Source: Verrucomicrobiota bacterium (GTDB taxonomy: Bacteria; Verrucomicrobiota; Verrucomicrobiia; Limisphaerales; UBA9464). Taken from it: 64,000 nucleotides of DNA. A program made the position numbers and the translations under genes. This document shows positions 9,019-18,096 of the stretch, piece by piece. The first letter of the stretch is position 1. Every line of letters starts with the position of its first letter. Location of the stretch: positions 1-64,000 of the forward strand of contig JAFLEF010000019.1 of NCBI GenBank assembly GCA_017309115.1, written 5' to 3'. Below the pieces are notes generated by a model. That model was not told the DNA's origin and ran no database searches. It was given only the letters and a program-made list of their open reading frames with translations.

Positions 9019-9546
9019 CTACCGGAGGCCCTGGTCCCGGACGTAGTCGACGGATTGGATGGTGAGCGTCGTTTCTCCCGATGGCAGGCGAAGCCGGGTG
9101 GAGTCACCCGGACGCCGATTCAACAACGCCTTGGCCAACGGGGAGAGCCAGCTGATGAGTCCTTGATCCGGATCGGCCTCTTCCACCCCCACCAGGCGAT
9201 AGCGGTTGGTTTCCCCGGCCGAATCTCTGACTTCTACCCAGGCGCCGAAGCGAACTCGGGTTTCTCCGATCGCCGGAGCGGGTGTCGATACGGCGGAGCG
9301 CAGGCAGTCCTGGAGTCGGGCGATGCGATCGTCCAAACGATCGAGCAACTCCCGGGAAGCGGTGTCAGCTGGGTCGGCAAGTGGGGGTCGCTCGTGGTCG
9401 AGCAGTTGCTCCAACTGGGCTTTCCACCGCCGGAGACCATCCGGGGTCACATGATTCCGCACTCCCGGTGGCAACTGAACTGGCGGACGGCGGACCGAAC
9501 CCGGCTCGGGCGCGTCATCATTCTCGCGGGTGAACGCCTTGCTCAT
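9019..9546 (-). CDS. greB: GreB-like transcript cleavage factor with shortened coiled coil
   Basis: A 175-residue protein whose start MSKAFTREND is the classic opening of GreB annotations. The C-terminal FKBP-like domain is well kept (VRFGAWVEV, RYRLVGVEEAD, SPLAKALLNRRPGD). Gre factors bind in the RNA polymerase secondary channel and stimulate cleavage of backtracked RNA. Compared with E. coli GreB, the N-terminal antiparallel coiled coil is about 14 residues shorter between ERP and the second helix. The catalytic tip motif (GDxSENADY type) is replaced by LADPADTASRE (about 56-66). The factor may thus bind but not cleave, or act like anti-Gre proteins. The start at 9546 lies 4 bp after the stop of the upstream oxidoreductase gene, so the two form an operon. 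Confidence 0.85.
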   Translation of the reverse strand: MSKAFTRENDDAPEPGSVRRPPVQLPPGVRNHVTPDGLRRWKAQLEQLLDHERPPLADPADTASRELLDRLDDRIARLQDCLRSAVSTPAPAIGETRVRFGAWVEVRDSAGETNRYRLVGVEEADPDQGLISWLSPLAKALLNRRPGDSTRLRLPSGETTLTIQSVDYVRDQGLR

Positions 9547-9550
9547 GGTT

Positions 9551-10885
9551 TCAGCTGAGCATGCCGTATCCAAACCCTTTGCGCTGTTCTCGGGCGATCC
9601 AGCGTTCGGCTTCGCGATCGTTGGGGAAACGCTGACGTTCGGGTGACCAACGCACAGTTCGGCCGAGCCGCAGGGCAATGGCCCCGATATGACAAACCGA
9701 AACGCTCCGGTGGCCGACCTCGGCGTCGCAGATTGGGTCCTTCCGGGAACGAACACACTCGAAGAAATTCCCCATGTGATCGTCGCTGACATAGGCCGAC
9801 CAGGTTTTCTGGGTGAGAGGATCGGTCAGCAGGGCGGGTTGACTGGCCGAGATGGTGCCGCGGCTGACGAAGATCCATCCGTCGTTCCCTTCGAACAGCA
9901 CACCATTGGGCATTTGTCCGGGAGAAGTCTTGGGGTCGAGGACGTTTCCGGCGGGTCCTTCGGTGTCGACGGTTCGGCACGTTTGGGTGACCCCGTTGGC
10001 GTAGCGGTAATTCACCAGATAGGTGCTGGGAAAGCTAAAGCCGCCAGGCACGGGATCCCGCAGGGCCTGAGCTTCGGCCTCGATGGGACCCAGTTCGCCA
10101 ATGCCCCACAGGGCGATGTCATTGTGATGGGCGCCCCAGTCGGTGAGGGTCCCGGCGGAGTAATCCCACCAATAGCGAAACGAACCGTGGGCCCGCTCGG
10201 GGACGTAAGGAAGTTCCGGGGCCTGACCCTGCCAGAAGTTCCAGTCGAAACCCGACGGCACGGCGGCGGTGGCGAACGGCCCGCCATGTCGGCCGGAGGG
10301 CAGCGACGTGGTGACGTGTCGAAGGGTGCCGATTCGGCCGTTGCGGACCAACTCGACGGCTAAGCGGAAGCGGGGATCGCTCCGTTGTTGACTCCCGGTT
10401 TGAAAGACGGTCCCAGCCTTCTGAACGGCTTGAACGAGCCGGAGTCCTTCGTCGATGGTTAAGGTCAGGGGCTTCTCGGAGTAGATATCTTTGCCGGCCT
10501 GAATGGCTGCCAAGTTGACGAGCGTGTGCCAATGGTCAGGTGTTCCGTTGATGACCACGTGCAAACCCGGATGTTGCACGCACTCCCTGAAATCCCGGTA
10601 GCGTTTGGCCTGGGGGAATTGCTTTTGGGCCTCATCCAACCTTGCGTCATCGACATCGCACAGGGCCACGATATCCCCGAAGCGACTGGCATTCTTGGCA
10701 TCGGCGCGTCCCATGCCGCCGCAGCCGATCAGAGCGACGGCCGGACGGTCGTTGGGGGAAAGCGGAACCCTGGGTTTGGGGGCCTCAGCGGCTTCCGCCT
10801 GGAACCAGGCCGGCAGGGTCGCGACCGCGGCGAGGGAGGCAGTGTTGCCGAGAAAGTGCCTTCGGGAGAGCGAACTCAGGGGCAT
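9551..10885 (-). CDS. Gfo/Idh/MocA family oxidoreductase with Tat signal
   Basis: A 444-residue NAD(P)-dependent sugar-type dehydrogenase. The start at 10885 is placed before a twin-arginine signal SRRHFLGNTASLAA, so the protein is probably exported folded with its cofactor, as is common in Planctomycetes and Verrucomicrobia. The Rossmann fold opens with PAVALIGCGGMGRAD, and the family motif SEKPLTL follows the segment NGTPDHWHT. The remaining two thirds match the C-terminal alpha/beta domain, including RYWWDYSAGTLTDWGAHHND. The substrate is unknown; such paralogs act on sugars or cyclitols. It is divergent from the IscA-like gene with 123 bp between, and upstream of the GreB-like gene on the same strand. 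Confidence 0.9.
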   Translation of the reverse strand: MPLSSLSRRHFLGNTASLAAVATLPAWFQAEAAEAPKPRVPLSPNDRPAVALIGCGGMGRADAKNASRFGDIVALCDVDDARLDEAQKQFPQAKRYRDFRECVQHPGLHVVINGTPDHWHTLVNLAAIQAGKDIYSEKPLTLTIDEGLRLVQAVQKAGTVFQTGSQQRSDPRFRLAVELVRNGRIGTLRHVTTSLPSGRHGGPFATAAVPSGFDWNFWQGQAPELPYVPERAHGSFRYWWDYSAGTLTDWGAHHNDIALWGIGELGPIEAEAQALRDPVPGGFSFPSTYLVNYRYANGVTQTCRTVDTEGPAGNVLDPKTSPGQMPNGVLFEGNDGWIFVSRGTISASQPALLTDPLTQKTWSAYVSDDHMGNFFECVRSRKDPICDAEVGHRSVSVCHIGAIALRLGRTVRWSPERQRFPNDREAERWIAREQRKGFGYGMLS

Positions 10886-11008
10886 GACGGAACGCTGACG
10901 TAGGGGGAAACAACGGGCAAGTCTGCTCCCTTCCGGAGCGAATCGGTAATCGAGGTTTCTTGGGGTTGCGTTGACCCTGAGGCCAAGGGCTCGTAGTCTG
11001 CGCTCGTC

Positions 11009-11404
11009 ATGATTGCCGGAAAAATTGGCGCCTCGGCGGTGCCCAGCAGCCAGCCCAGCTTCCGTCTGGGAGATGAACGACTGATCAAGCTCACGTCGTC
11101 GGCAGGCGACAAAGTGAAGTCCTTGCTGACCCGGCAAGGGCGTCCGTCGGGAGTCCTCCGGGTGGCTGTGGTCGGTGGCGGGTGCTCGGGCCTGCAGTAC
11201 AAGATGGACCTACAGGATCAGGCCCAAAACCGGGATATTTTGGTGGAAAGTGCGGGGGTTCGGGTCGTGGTGGATCCCAAGAGTGCCCTGTACGTGACGG
11301 GCTCGGAATTGGACTACGTGGATGCTCTGACCGAGGGCGGATTCAAGGTGAAGAATCCCAATGCGGCCACCAGCTGTTCGTGCGGCGAAAGCTTTAGCGC
11401 CTAA
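11009..11404 (+). CDS. A-type iron-sulfur carrier (IscA/ErpA/HesB family)
   Basis: A 131-residue Fe-S cluster assembly carrier. All three ligand cysteines are visible: the first in GGGCSGLQY (about residue 59) and the other two in SCSCGESF at the C-terminus (about 125 and 127). The remainder follows the HesB fold (SALYVTGSELDYVD, GGFKVKNPNA). The N-terminus carries about 28 extra residues before the usual start IKLTSSAGDKVKSLL; no better internal start is apparent. The next gene, 22 bp away, is an HscB-like cochaperone, which supports a role in cluster transfer. Whether it is IscA, ErpA or SufA cannot be decided from this region, because no iscS, iscU or suf genes are present. Confidence 0.93.
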   Translation: MIAGKIGASAVPSSQPSFRLGDERLIKLTSSAGDKVKSLLTRQGRPSGVLRVAVVGGGCSGLQYKMDLQDQAQNRDILVESAGVRVVVDPKSALYVTGSELDYVDALTEGGFKVKNPNAATSCSCGESFSA

Positions 11405-11426
11405 GGAGTCGGTTCCGGGGAACGTG

Positions 11427-12044
11427 ATGGATGCCTTTGCCTTGCTGGAGGAACCGAGACGTCCGTGGTTGGACGTGGACGCCCTGAAACAGCGGTTTCT
11501 GGAACGTTCGGCGCCGACCCATCCGGATCGATTCCATTCCGCGCCGGAAGCGGAACGTTTGGCGGCGACTGAGCGGTACAGTGAACTGAATGCGGCGTTT
11601 GCGATTCTGAAGGAGCCTCGGGAGCGGTTACTGCATCTGTACGAACTCGAAGCGGGTGCCAAGCCCCGTGACATTCAGCGGATTCCGCCAGGCACCATGG
11701 ATCTGTTTGTGGACGTGGGTCAGACCTGTCGGGACACCGATGAATTCCTGCGCCAGAAAGGCGAAGCGACTTCGCCGATGTTGAAGCTCAAGCATCTTCA
11801 GGAAGGGTTAATCTGGCTGGAGCGATTGCAGGCGTTACAGCGTCGCGTGAATGCCCGTCGCGATGAACTTTGGGCGGAGCTTCAGGCTTGGAATGCCGTG
11901 TGGGCGGCGGCGCCGGTCGAAGGAAGTCCGGAGCGCCGGGCGGCGCTGCCGATCGACGGACTGGAAGCGACGTATCGGGCCTTGAGCTACGTGGAGCGGT
12001 GGACGGGGCAGTTGCAGGAGCGCGTGGTGCAGGTCAGTTTGTAG
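11427..12044 (+). CDS. hscB: HscB-like Fe-S cochaperone (J domain)
   Basis: A 205-residue protein starting MDAFALLEEPRRPWLDVDAL. The J domain carries its HPD signature within APTHPDRFHSAP (about residues 29-40), followed by YSELNAAFAILKEPRERLLHLY, shown here only in outline: the SELNAAFAILK helix is typical. The C-terminal helical part resembles the HscB domain that contacts the scaffold protein IscU. HscB stimulates the ATPase of the Hsp70 HscA during cluster release. The start at 11427 is 22 bp after the IscA-like gene; the pair probably forms an operon. The C-terminal half is diverged, so a generic J-domain protein remains possible. Confidence 0.82.
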   Translation: MDAFALLEEPRRPWLDVDALKQRFLERSAPTHPDRFHSAPEAERLAATERYSELNAAFAILKEPRERLLHLYELEAGAKPRDIQRIPPGTMDLFVDVGQTCRDTDEFLRQKGEATSPMLKLKHLQEGLIWLERLQALQRRVNARRDELWAELQAWNAVWAAAPVEGSPERRAALPIDGLEATYRALSYVERWTGQLQERVVQVSL

Positions 12045-12176
12045 CAATTGGGTGAGGTTTTTGGGGCGAGTTGGAGTACTTCCCCGTTGACTTTTCGACC
12101 TCTCCACACCATCTCAAACAGCGACAAACTTCCTCCGTGTTTGTCTCGTCCCCAAAGATTTCAACCTAGAGCTTCC

Positions 12177-12812
12177 ATGTTGAACGTTTCCACCCTCGTT
12201 TTCGGCCTTGTCGTTGCCACTTCGTTGTCTTCCGCCGCGCAGGCGAGTGTTGGGTGGATTTTGGGTACTGGTGCTCCGCCGATCCAGGTGGGACCGCTGA
12301 AGTTGACTCCGTTTGATCCGGATCCCACGCCAGAGTTCGACTTTGTGAATTCGGTGGCGTCGCCCCTCGGAGGCGACGTCGGGTTTAGCGAAGGATTGGA
12401 GCATGTGATCGTGCCGTTCTCCTGGGGAAGTTGGAGCCACGACTACGAAGGTGACGCCTACGCGCTCGGGCCCCAGTCCTTCTCGGTAACACTGACCTTG
12501 CCGGCGGGAACGGGCGCGTTTGTGTTTTACGCCGAGCCGGCCACGCTGCAATTGGAAGGGTTTGCCATAATCGAGACGTCCAGCTTGGCACCGATCCTGG
12601 TGGACATCGACGGTAACGGCGGAGCAACGGGATTTGCGTTCCTGACGACCTCCAGTGGTGGCCTGGGTGAGATCACGATTTCCGCTTCGGCGCCGTTCGC
12701 GATTGGTGAATTCCTGATCGCGGCAGTTCCGGAAACCTCCTCGGGTTCGGCGGTCGCCTTGATGGCGGCGGGAGCAGGATTGCTCGCTTGGCGACGCCGT
12801 CGGGTTGCCTGA
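12177..12812 (+). CDS. Secreted protein with PEP-CTERM-type sorting signal
   Basis: A 211-residue protein with a signal peptide (STLVFGLVVATSLSSAAQA). Its C-terminus has the three-part sorting signal of PEP-CTERM proteins: VPETSSG, then a hydrophobic stretch AVALMAAGAGLLAW, then RRRR. Such proteins are processed by exosortase-type enzymes and are tied to extracellular matrix production in Verrucomicrobia and others. The middle region (TFPLP-like beta segments, DFVNSV, FVFYAEP) is a beta-rich domain I do not recognise. The start at 12177 is chosen because it directly precedes the signal peptide; the frame is open upstream. The exosortase gene is not in the window. Confidence 0.82.
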   Translation: MLNVSTLVFGLVVATSLSSAAQASVGWILGTGAPPIQVGPLKLTPFDPDPTPEFDFVNSVASPLGGDVGFSEGLEHVIVPFSWGSWSHDYEGDAYALGPQSFSVTLTLPAGTGAFVFYAEPATLQLEGFAIIETSSLAPILVDIDGNGGATGFAFLTTSSGGLGEITISASAPFAIGEFLIAAVPETSSGSAVALMAAGAGLLAWRRRRVA

Positions 12813-12848
12813 TGGAGTCAGCGGACGGCGAGTTCGCGATTTCCAGAC

Positions 12849-13310
12849 ATGCGTTCTATTCACCGGCTGAGGTTGCCCTGGTTGGGGTGGAGTTGCTTTT
12901 TCGCGGTGACTTTGGGCTACGCTCAGCTGGCTTTGCCCAGCGAGCGATCGACGAACGGTTCAGGCCGTTTGGTTGGATTTTCCACCAATGAAGCGAGGCT
13001 CATCAAGGGGCGTCCAAGTATCCCTAATCGGGTGATCTTCAATGGCGTTGTGACGGACCTCAACCTGACCAATCGCTGGTTTGAAGTTCGCGGTACCAAC
13101 GGGACCCAGCGGTTTTCGTTTTTGACGAACTCCCAGATTCTGCTGACGGGAAGTCCGATTCCCGTGTCCGACCTCCGCCGTGGAGATCGCGTAGGGGTGG
13201 TGGCGAGAGCCCGGACGAACGACTTGCCGGAGGTTTTGGGAGTGCGGGTGGCGGCCCGACCACCTGGGGATGGCGCGGTCAAACGGATTGATCGCGCGCC
13301 GACCGATTAG
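12849..13310 (+). CDS. Small secreted protein of unknown function (OB-like beta domain)
   Basis: A 153-residue protein with a hydrophobic N-terminus (LPWLGWSCFFAVTLGYAQL) that looks like a signal peptide. The mature part has about 70 residues of regular beta pattern (VIFNGVVTDLN, WFEVRGTNGTQRFSFL, VSDLRRGDRVGVVARAR). This pattern resembles DUF5666-like or other OB-fold domains, but I do not claim membership. It starts 36 bp after the PEP-CTERM gene on the same strand. The downstream 243 bp up to the subtilase show no gene. Confidence 0.6.
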   Translation: MRSIHRLRLPWLGWSCFFAVTLGYAQLALPSERSTNGSGRLVGFSTNEARLIKGRPSIPNRVIFNGVVTDLNLTNRWFEVRGTNGTQRFSFLTNSQILLTGSPIPVSDLRRGDRVGVVARARTNDLPEVLGVRVAARPPGDGAVKRIDRAPTD

Positions 13311-13553
13311 TGTTCCATGACTTGAACTTGAACCCCAAAAACCCCTTGTTCCTCGTCGCAATTTCCTCAGGTTCAGTCGTCAAATCCCGAACAGCGGGCT
13401 AAATCATCTTGACCTCCCAAGCAACCAGTCATAGCAAACTTTAAGCTCGATCTGATTCTCCCGGAGACCCACCGCACCGTCGGCTTTCTGGCCTTCGCGC
13501 GAGCCTACTTCTCCGGCGAGTCAGTCGGTCGTTCAAATCCGCCCATCCCAAAA

Positions 13554-16500
13554 ATGAATCCCCCCAAAGTCTCCCTGCTCATGGCGGCCCTCACGGCCGC
13601 CTTGGCACAAGCAGCGCCCGGTTCTTTGCCTACGCAACGAGCCGATTCACTCACCAAGATCCACCCCAGTCTGCAGCAGGCCGGGGGGGAAGTGACGGCG
13701 GTGGTCCGCTTGGTGGATCCACCGTTGCTCGCCAAACTGGGTCGCAACGCCAAGACCGAGGGAATCAAGATGAGCCGGGCCGAACAGACGGCCTATGTGC
13801 GCGGATTGAAGGCCAAGCAGGCGGAGATCATTCAGAAGGTAATCGCACTTGGGGGATCCACCTCCGGGAGCCTGACCAAAGCGCTAAATGCGGTGGTGGT
13901 GAACGTGAGCGGCGACAAGTTGCCTGACCTGGCGGATTTTGCCTCGGTGATGACCATCAAACCGGTGGTCGACTATCAACTCGATCTGACCGAAACGGTC
14001 CCGTACATCGGCGGAACGGCGGCTCAGACTGCCGGTTTCACGGGCGAAGGCGTCCGGGTGGCGGTGTTGGATTCCGGCATCGATTACACCCACAAGAATC
14101 TGGGTGGGGCCGGTACCCTGGCCTCTTACGAAAATGCTTACGGCACGGATCCGAGCGATCCGCGGAACACCACCCGGGACGGGTTGTTTCCGACGGCGAA
14201 GGTGATTGGGGGCTGGGATTTCGTCGGCGAAGACTGGCCGAATAGTGACGAAGTGTTTGACGAAGATCCGATCGACTTTGGCGGTCATGGCAGCCATGTC
14301 GCGGATATCATCGGCGGGGCCAGCTTGGACGGGACCCACAAAGGTGTGGCGCCTGGTGCCAGCTTGTATGCCTTTAAGGTCTGTAGCGCGGTCGATACCG
14401 CTTGCAGCGGACTGGGTATTATCATGGGTTTGGAAGCAAGCCTGTCGCCGGATAGCCCAGTGGATGTCGAGTTCATCGATAATCCGGTGGACATTATCAA
14501 CCTCTCCCTTGGATCGCCCTACGGACAGATTCAAGACGACTCGGCCTACATGGTCGAGTTGATCAGCCAGTTTGGAATCACGGTGGTCGCTTCCGCCGGC
14601 AACAGTGGAGATCGTCCGTATGTGACGGGTTCTCCCAGTATCGCGCCGGGAGCCATCGGAGTGGCCCAAACCCAGGTGCCGAGTGCCAAGGCGTTCAGCA
14701 TCCGACTGTTCAAGAACGGTAACCGGGTCACCTCTGAGATCCTCAACACCGAAATGTTGGATTGGGCGCCCGTGAACAAGACAGTGAATGGTCCCGTGGT
14801 TCATGTGGGTCGGGGATGTGCCACCGATCCGTATCTGGTACCCAACGCCAGCGTTAAGAACGCCATCGTGGTGATCGATCGCGGTGCCTGTAACATCAGC
14901 GAGAAGATTGACCGCGCCGCTCGCTTGGGTGCTAAAGGCGTGATTATTGCCAACAACGTTCCCGGTGACCCGCCGTCCTTCAGCTTGGGCAATGGCTCCA
15001 AGTTTGTTCCGTCATTGGTCATCAGCCAAGCGGACGGAACGGCGCTGAAGTCGAGTCTGGTGGGCAGCACCGTCAGGGCGACTTTTGGTCCCAAGCTCTT
15101 CAAATCAACGAAGGGCAGTATGGCTTCGACCTCCTCGCGCGGACCGAGCTATTCGTTCCAGACCATCAAGCCGGAAATCGGCGCGCCGGGTGCCAGTGTC
15201 TCGGCTGAAGTCGGTACTGGAACCGGAACGACGGCCTTCGGGGGAACGTCGGGCGCCGCCCCGATGGTGGCGGGTGCGGCGGCGCTGCTCCAGAACGCAG
15301 CCATTGAGAACTACGGCGGAATCTTGCCGAGTTTTGCCGTTAAGGCGTTGCTCATGAACACCGCTGATACCAACGTCCTGATCAATCCGGTTTCCCAACC
15401 GGGAGTCCTGGCTCCGATTACCCGCATTGGGGCGGGTGAGGTTCGAGTGGACAAGGCGATCAACAGTTCGGCGCTTCTGGTGGAAGCGACGGACCTCCAG
15501 GCTGCCCTGTCGTTTGGGTACCAGGCTCTGACCCTTCCGGGACCGGTTCAGTTCACCAAGACTCTGTTGATCATTAATCTGGGCGAAGAGGATCAGACGT
15601 TCCAACTGAGCAGTGATTTCCGCTATGCTGATGACGCTGCTTTGGGGGCCGTTAGTCTTTCCTTCTCCGACACTTCGGTGACTGTTCCGGGTGGGTTTGG
15701 GTCGGCTGTGGTTGGTGTCACCCTGACGGTGGATCCGTCCAAACTCGCCCCGTGGGCGCTGAATGGCGGAACCTTGGGCGGCGACGGTGGTGCCCTGCGG
15801 TTGCAGGAAATCGACGGTTATGTGACGGCCAAAGGAACCAAGGACACGTTGCGGATGCCTTGGCACCTCCTGCCGCGCAAGGCCGCGGATCAAGAAGTCA
15901 GTACGACCGAACTCACCCTGGTGGGTGGGACTGGTACGCTGGGCCTTTCCAATCCGAACGGTGCGGTGACGTCCACGACGGAGATCTTCGCCTTGGGAGC
16001 CACCAGTCCGTTGGACTATCCCAAGCCTGACGATTGGGGCGGCAACATCGCTTTGCCGGATCTCAAGGCGGGCGGAATTCGGTTGGTTAATGGCGTCTTG
16101 GAGGTGGCCATCGCGACTCACGAGGAACGCAGCCATCCAGCGTATCCGGCCGAGTTCGACGTTTATTTGGACGTCAACAACGACGGCATCGAAGACTTCG
16201 TCTTTTACAATTCCGAATCGAACGGGAACGTGTTGGTGAACGTGGTGAGACTGTCAACTGGCGCCTCTTTGGGCAGTGTGCCGGCTGACGTGGACTTCAA
16301 CAGCAGCACGATCATTTACCGGGTGCTAGCCTCAGCCGTCGGCGTGACGGCATCGAGCATCGTAAATTGGTATGTGCTCACCTTTGACAATTACTTCACG
16401 GGCGCCTTTACCGACATCCTGCTTCCCGGTGGTAACTACATCGTCAACACGATGAACACGCCCCGTTTTGCGGTGTCGGGCAGCCAGACCGTCACCGTGC

Positions 16501-16658
16501 CCTCGGGCGGTTCGGTGAATCTGTCGGTTTCAGAAGTTGCGGGTGGGGCTACGGCTTCGCCGACCCAGGAGGGGTTGCTTCTGATCCATCGGAACGCCCA
16601 GCCGGGCCGTGGATCCGATGTGATCGAGACCGTCACCGCGGTTGAACCTGAAGAGTGA
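13554..16658 (+). CDS. Subtilase (S8) peptidase with PA domain
   Basis: A 1034-residue secreted protease. A short signal (LLMAALTAALAQA) precedes an I9-like propeptide (about 30-145). The S8 catalytic triad is readable: Asp in VAVLDSGIDYTH (173), His in GGHGSHVAD (245) and Ser in GGTSGAAPMVAG (566), with the oxyanion Asn in ASAGNSGD (350). A PA (protease-associated) domain is inserted at about 410-510 (IDRGACNISEKIDRAARLGA). The C-terminal 450 residues contain beta-sandwich domains like those of lactocepin/C5a-peptidase proteases. Ser-adjacent residues are GTSGAAP rather than the usual GTSMAAP, an allowed variant. A strong terminator follows 19 bp after the stop. Confidence 0.92.
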   Translation: MNPPKVSLLMAALTAALAQAAPGSLPTQRADSLTKIHPSLQQAGGEVTAVVRLVDPPLLAKLGRNAKTEGIKMSRAEQTAYVRGLKAKQAEIIQKVIALGGSTSGSLTKALNAVVVNVSGDKLPDLADFASVMTIKPVVDYQLDLTETVPYIGGTAAQTAGFTGEGVRVAVLDSGIDYTHKNLGGAGTLASYENAYGTDPSDPRNTTRDGLFPTAKVIGGWDFVGEDWPNSDEVFDEDPIDFGGHGSHVADIIGGASLDGTHKGVAPGASLYAFKVCSAVDTACSGLGIIMGLEASLSPDSPVDVEFIDNPVDIINLSLGSPYGQIQDDSAYMVELISQFGITVVASAGNSGDRPYVTGSPSIAPGAIGVAQTQVPSAKAFSIRLFKNGNRVTSEILNTEMLDWAPVNKTVNGPVVHVGRGCATDPYLVPNASVKNAIVVIDRGACNISEKIDRAARLGAKGVIIANNVPGDPPSFSLGNGSKFVPSLVISQADGTALKSSLVGSTVRATFGPKLFKSTKGSMASTSSRGPSYSFQTIKPEIGAPGASVSAEVGTGTGTTAFGGTSGAAPMVAGAAALLQNAAIENYGGILPSFAVKALLMNTADTNVLINPVSQPGVLAPITRIGAGEVRVDKAINSSALLVEATDLQAALSFGYQALTLPGPVQFTKTLLIINLGEEDQTFQLSSDFRYADDAALGAVSLSFSDTSVTVPGGFGSAVVGVTLTVDPSKLAPWALNGGTLGGDGGALRLQEIDGYVTAKGTKDTLRMPWHLLPRKAADQEVSTTELTLVGGTGTLGLSNPNGAVTSTTEIFALGATSPLDYPKPDDWGGNIALPDLKAGGIRLVNGVLEVAIATHEERSHPAYPAEFDVYLDVNNDGIEDFVFYNSESNGNVLVNVVRLSTGASLGSVPADVDFNSSTIIYRVLASAVGVTASSIVNWYVLTFDNYFTGAFTDILLPGGNYIVNTMNTPRFAVSGSQTVTVPSGGSVNLSVSEVAGGATASPTQEGLLLIHRNAQPGRGSDVIETVTAVEPEE

Positions 16659-16676
16659 TCCAGGACCTCAAATTGC

Positions 16677-16711
16677 AACGCCCGGAGTCATACTCCGGGC
16701 GTTTTTTTTTT
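16677..16711 (+). terminator. Rho-independent terminator of the subtilase gene
   Basis: A 12-bp perfect stem (AACGCCCGGAGT / ACTCCGGGCGTT) with a CAT loop is followed by a run of ten T residues. The T run reaches into the last codon of the convergent aminotransferase gene. On the opposite strand no U run follows, so it works mainly for the plus strand. Confidence 0.92.
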
Positions 16712-17891
16712 AGCCCTGGCGCAGTCGCTTCAAGTGGCGATCCATCCGATCCATCGCCTCCTCAATCTGAGTAAAGGCCGTGGCAAAGCAGCAACGAACG
16801 AACTTCTCGCCGCTCGCGCCAAAGGCTCCTCCAGGAACGCAGGCGACCTTCTCGTGTTGCAGTAGGCCGAGGGCAAACTCCCGGGCGCTGAGTCCCAAGT
16901 GGGCAATACTCGGGAAGGCGTAGAATGAGCCGCGGGGAAGGTGACACTTCAGCCCCATGTCATTGAGCGCTTTGACAATAAAGTTCCGGCGCAACCGGTA
17001 TTGCTCGCGCATTTCCGCGGTTGCGGAGTCACCCCGTTCCAAGGCTTCGATGGCCGCTTCCTGGGCGATGATGCTGGCACAGAGCATCGAGTACTGGTGG
17101 ACTTTCATCATCGCGTCGATCAGTGGGGCGGGGCCACAGGCATAGCCAATGCGAAAACCCGTCATCGCATAGGCTTTGGAGAATCCGTGGAGGAAGATCG
17201 TGCGTTCCGCCATGCCGGGGAGGCTGGCGATGGACACATGTTCGCCTTCGAAGGTGAGCTCACTGTAGATTTCGTCGGTGAGCACCAGGAGATTATGCTT
17301 CCGAACCACGGCGGCGATTTCCTCCAGTTGGGACCGCGTCATGGTGCCACCCGTGGGATTCGTCGGGAAATTCAACATGAGCACTTTGCTGCGGGGAGTG
17401 ACTGCAGCTTCAAGGGCAGCGGCGGTGACCGCGAAACCGTCTTCGGCCCGGCAGGCGACGGCCACCGGCTTGCCATGGGCCAACACAACGCTCGGGGAGT
17501 AACTCACGTAGCAAGGCTCGTGGTAGATCACCTCATCACCCGGATTGAGGACGGCGCGAAGGGCCAGATCGAGTGCTTCACTCACGCCCACCGTCACGAT
17601 GATCTGGTTCTTTGGATCGTAGGAAACGTCAAAGGTCCGTGCGACATAGGCACTGATGGCTTCGCGGAGCCGCAGCAGACCCAGATTGGACGTGTACTGG
17701 GTGCGGCCACGTTCGAGGGCGTAAATGGCTGCCTCGCGGATGTGCCAGGGAGTGGCAAAGTCGGGTTCTCCCACGCCCAGGGAAATGACGCCCGGGGTGT
17801 TTTGAACGATGTCGAAGAAGTCGCGAATGCCAGAGCGGGGAATACCCGCGACGTGCTGGGCGACAAAGGATGCGGTGTCAGACATGGACAA
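16710..17891 (-). CDS. PLP-dependent aminotransferase, class I/II
   Basis: A 393-residue fold-type I aminotransferase. The PLP-binding lysine is in HGFSKAYAMTGFRIGYA; other family landmarks are VISLGVGEPDFATP near the N-terminus, QYTSNLGLLRLREAI, LNFPTNPTGG and LTDEIYSEL. These place it among aspartate/aromatic aminotransferases such as the PatA/AspC-like subgroup, acting on L-amino acids and 2-oxoacids in the cytoplasm. Two in-frame methionines (1 and 3) make the start ambiguous by two codons. Its 3' end overlaps the T run of the convergent terminator by two bases. It is separated by 205 bp from the LytTR regulator upstream; no feature is seen in that gap. Confidence 0.92.
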   Translation of the reverse strand: MSMSDTASFVAQHVAGIPRSGIRDFFDIVQNTPGVISLGVGEPDFATPWHIREAAIYALERGRTQYTSNLGLLRLREAISAYVARTFDVSYDPKNQIIVTVGVSEALDLALRAVLNPGDEVIYHEPCYVSYSPSVVLAHGKPVAVACRAEDGFAVTAAALEAAVTPRSKVLMLNFPTNPTGGTMTRSQLEEIAAVVRKHNLLVLTDEIYSELTFEGEHVSIASLPGMAERTIFLHGFSKAYAMTGFRIGYACGPAPLIDAMMKVHQYSMLCASIIAQEAAIEALERGDSATAEMREQYRLRRNFIVKALNDMGLKCHLPRGSFYAFPSIAHLGLSAREFALGLLQHEKVACVPGGAFGASGEKFVRCCFATAFTQIEEAMDRMDRHLKRLRQG

Positions 17892-18096
17892 GGAGGGGAC
17901 GGCGGAAGAGCCAGTTCGTAGGAGAGGGATCCCACGAACCGTCTGCTTTCGCGTTGGCTTGGAGAATCAGCGGCGAAGCAGACGGGACACCCGCGCGGCG
18001 GCAGCTCGAGCCGGGGCGGCTGAGGCTGCGGCAAAGGAAACGAAGATCGCGCGATTCATTGTGTTCCCCCGTGGGTGCCGAAACGCCCGCCCGGAG

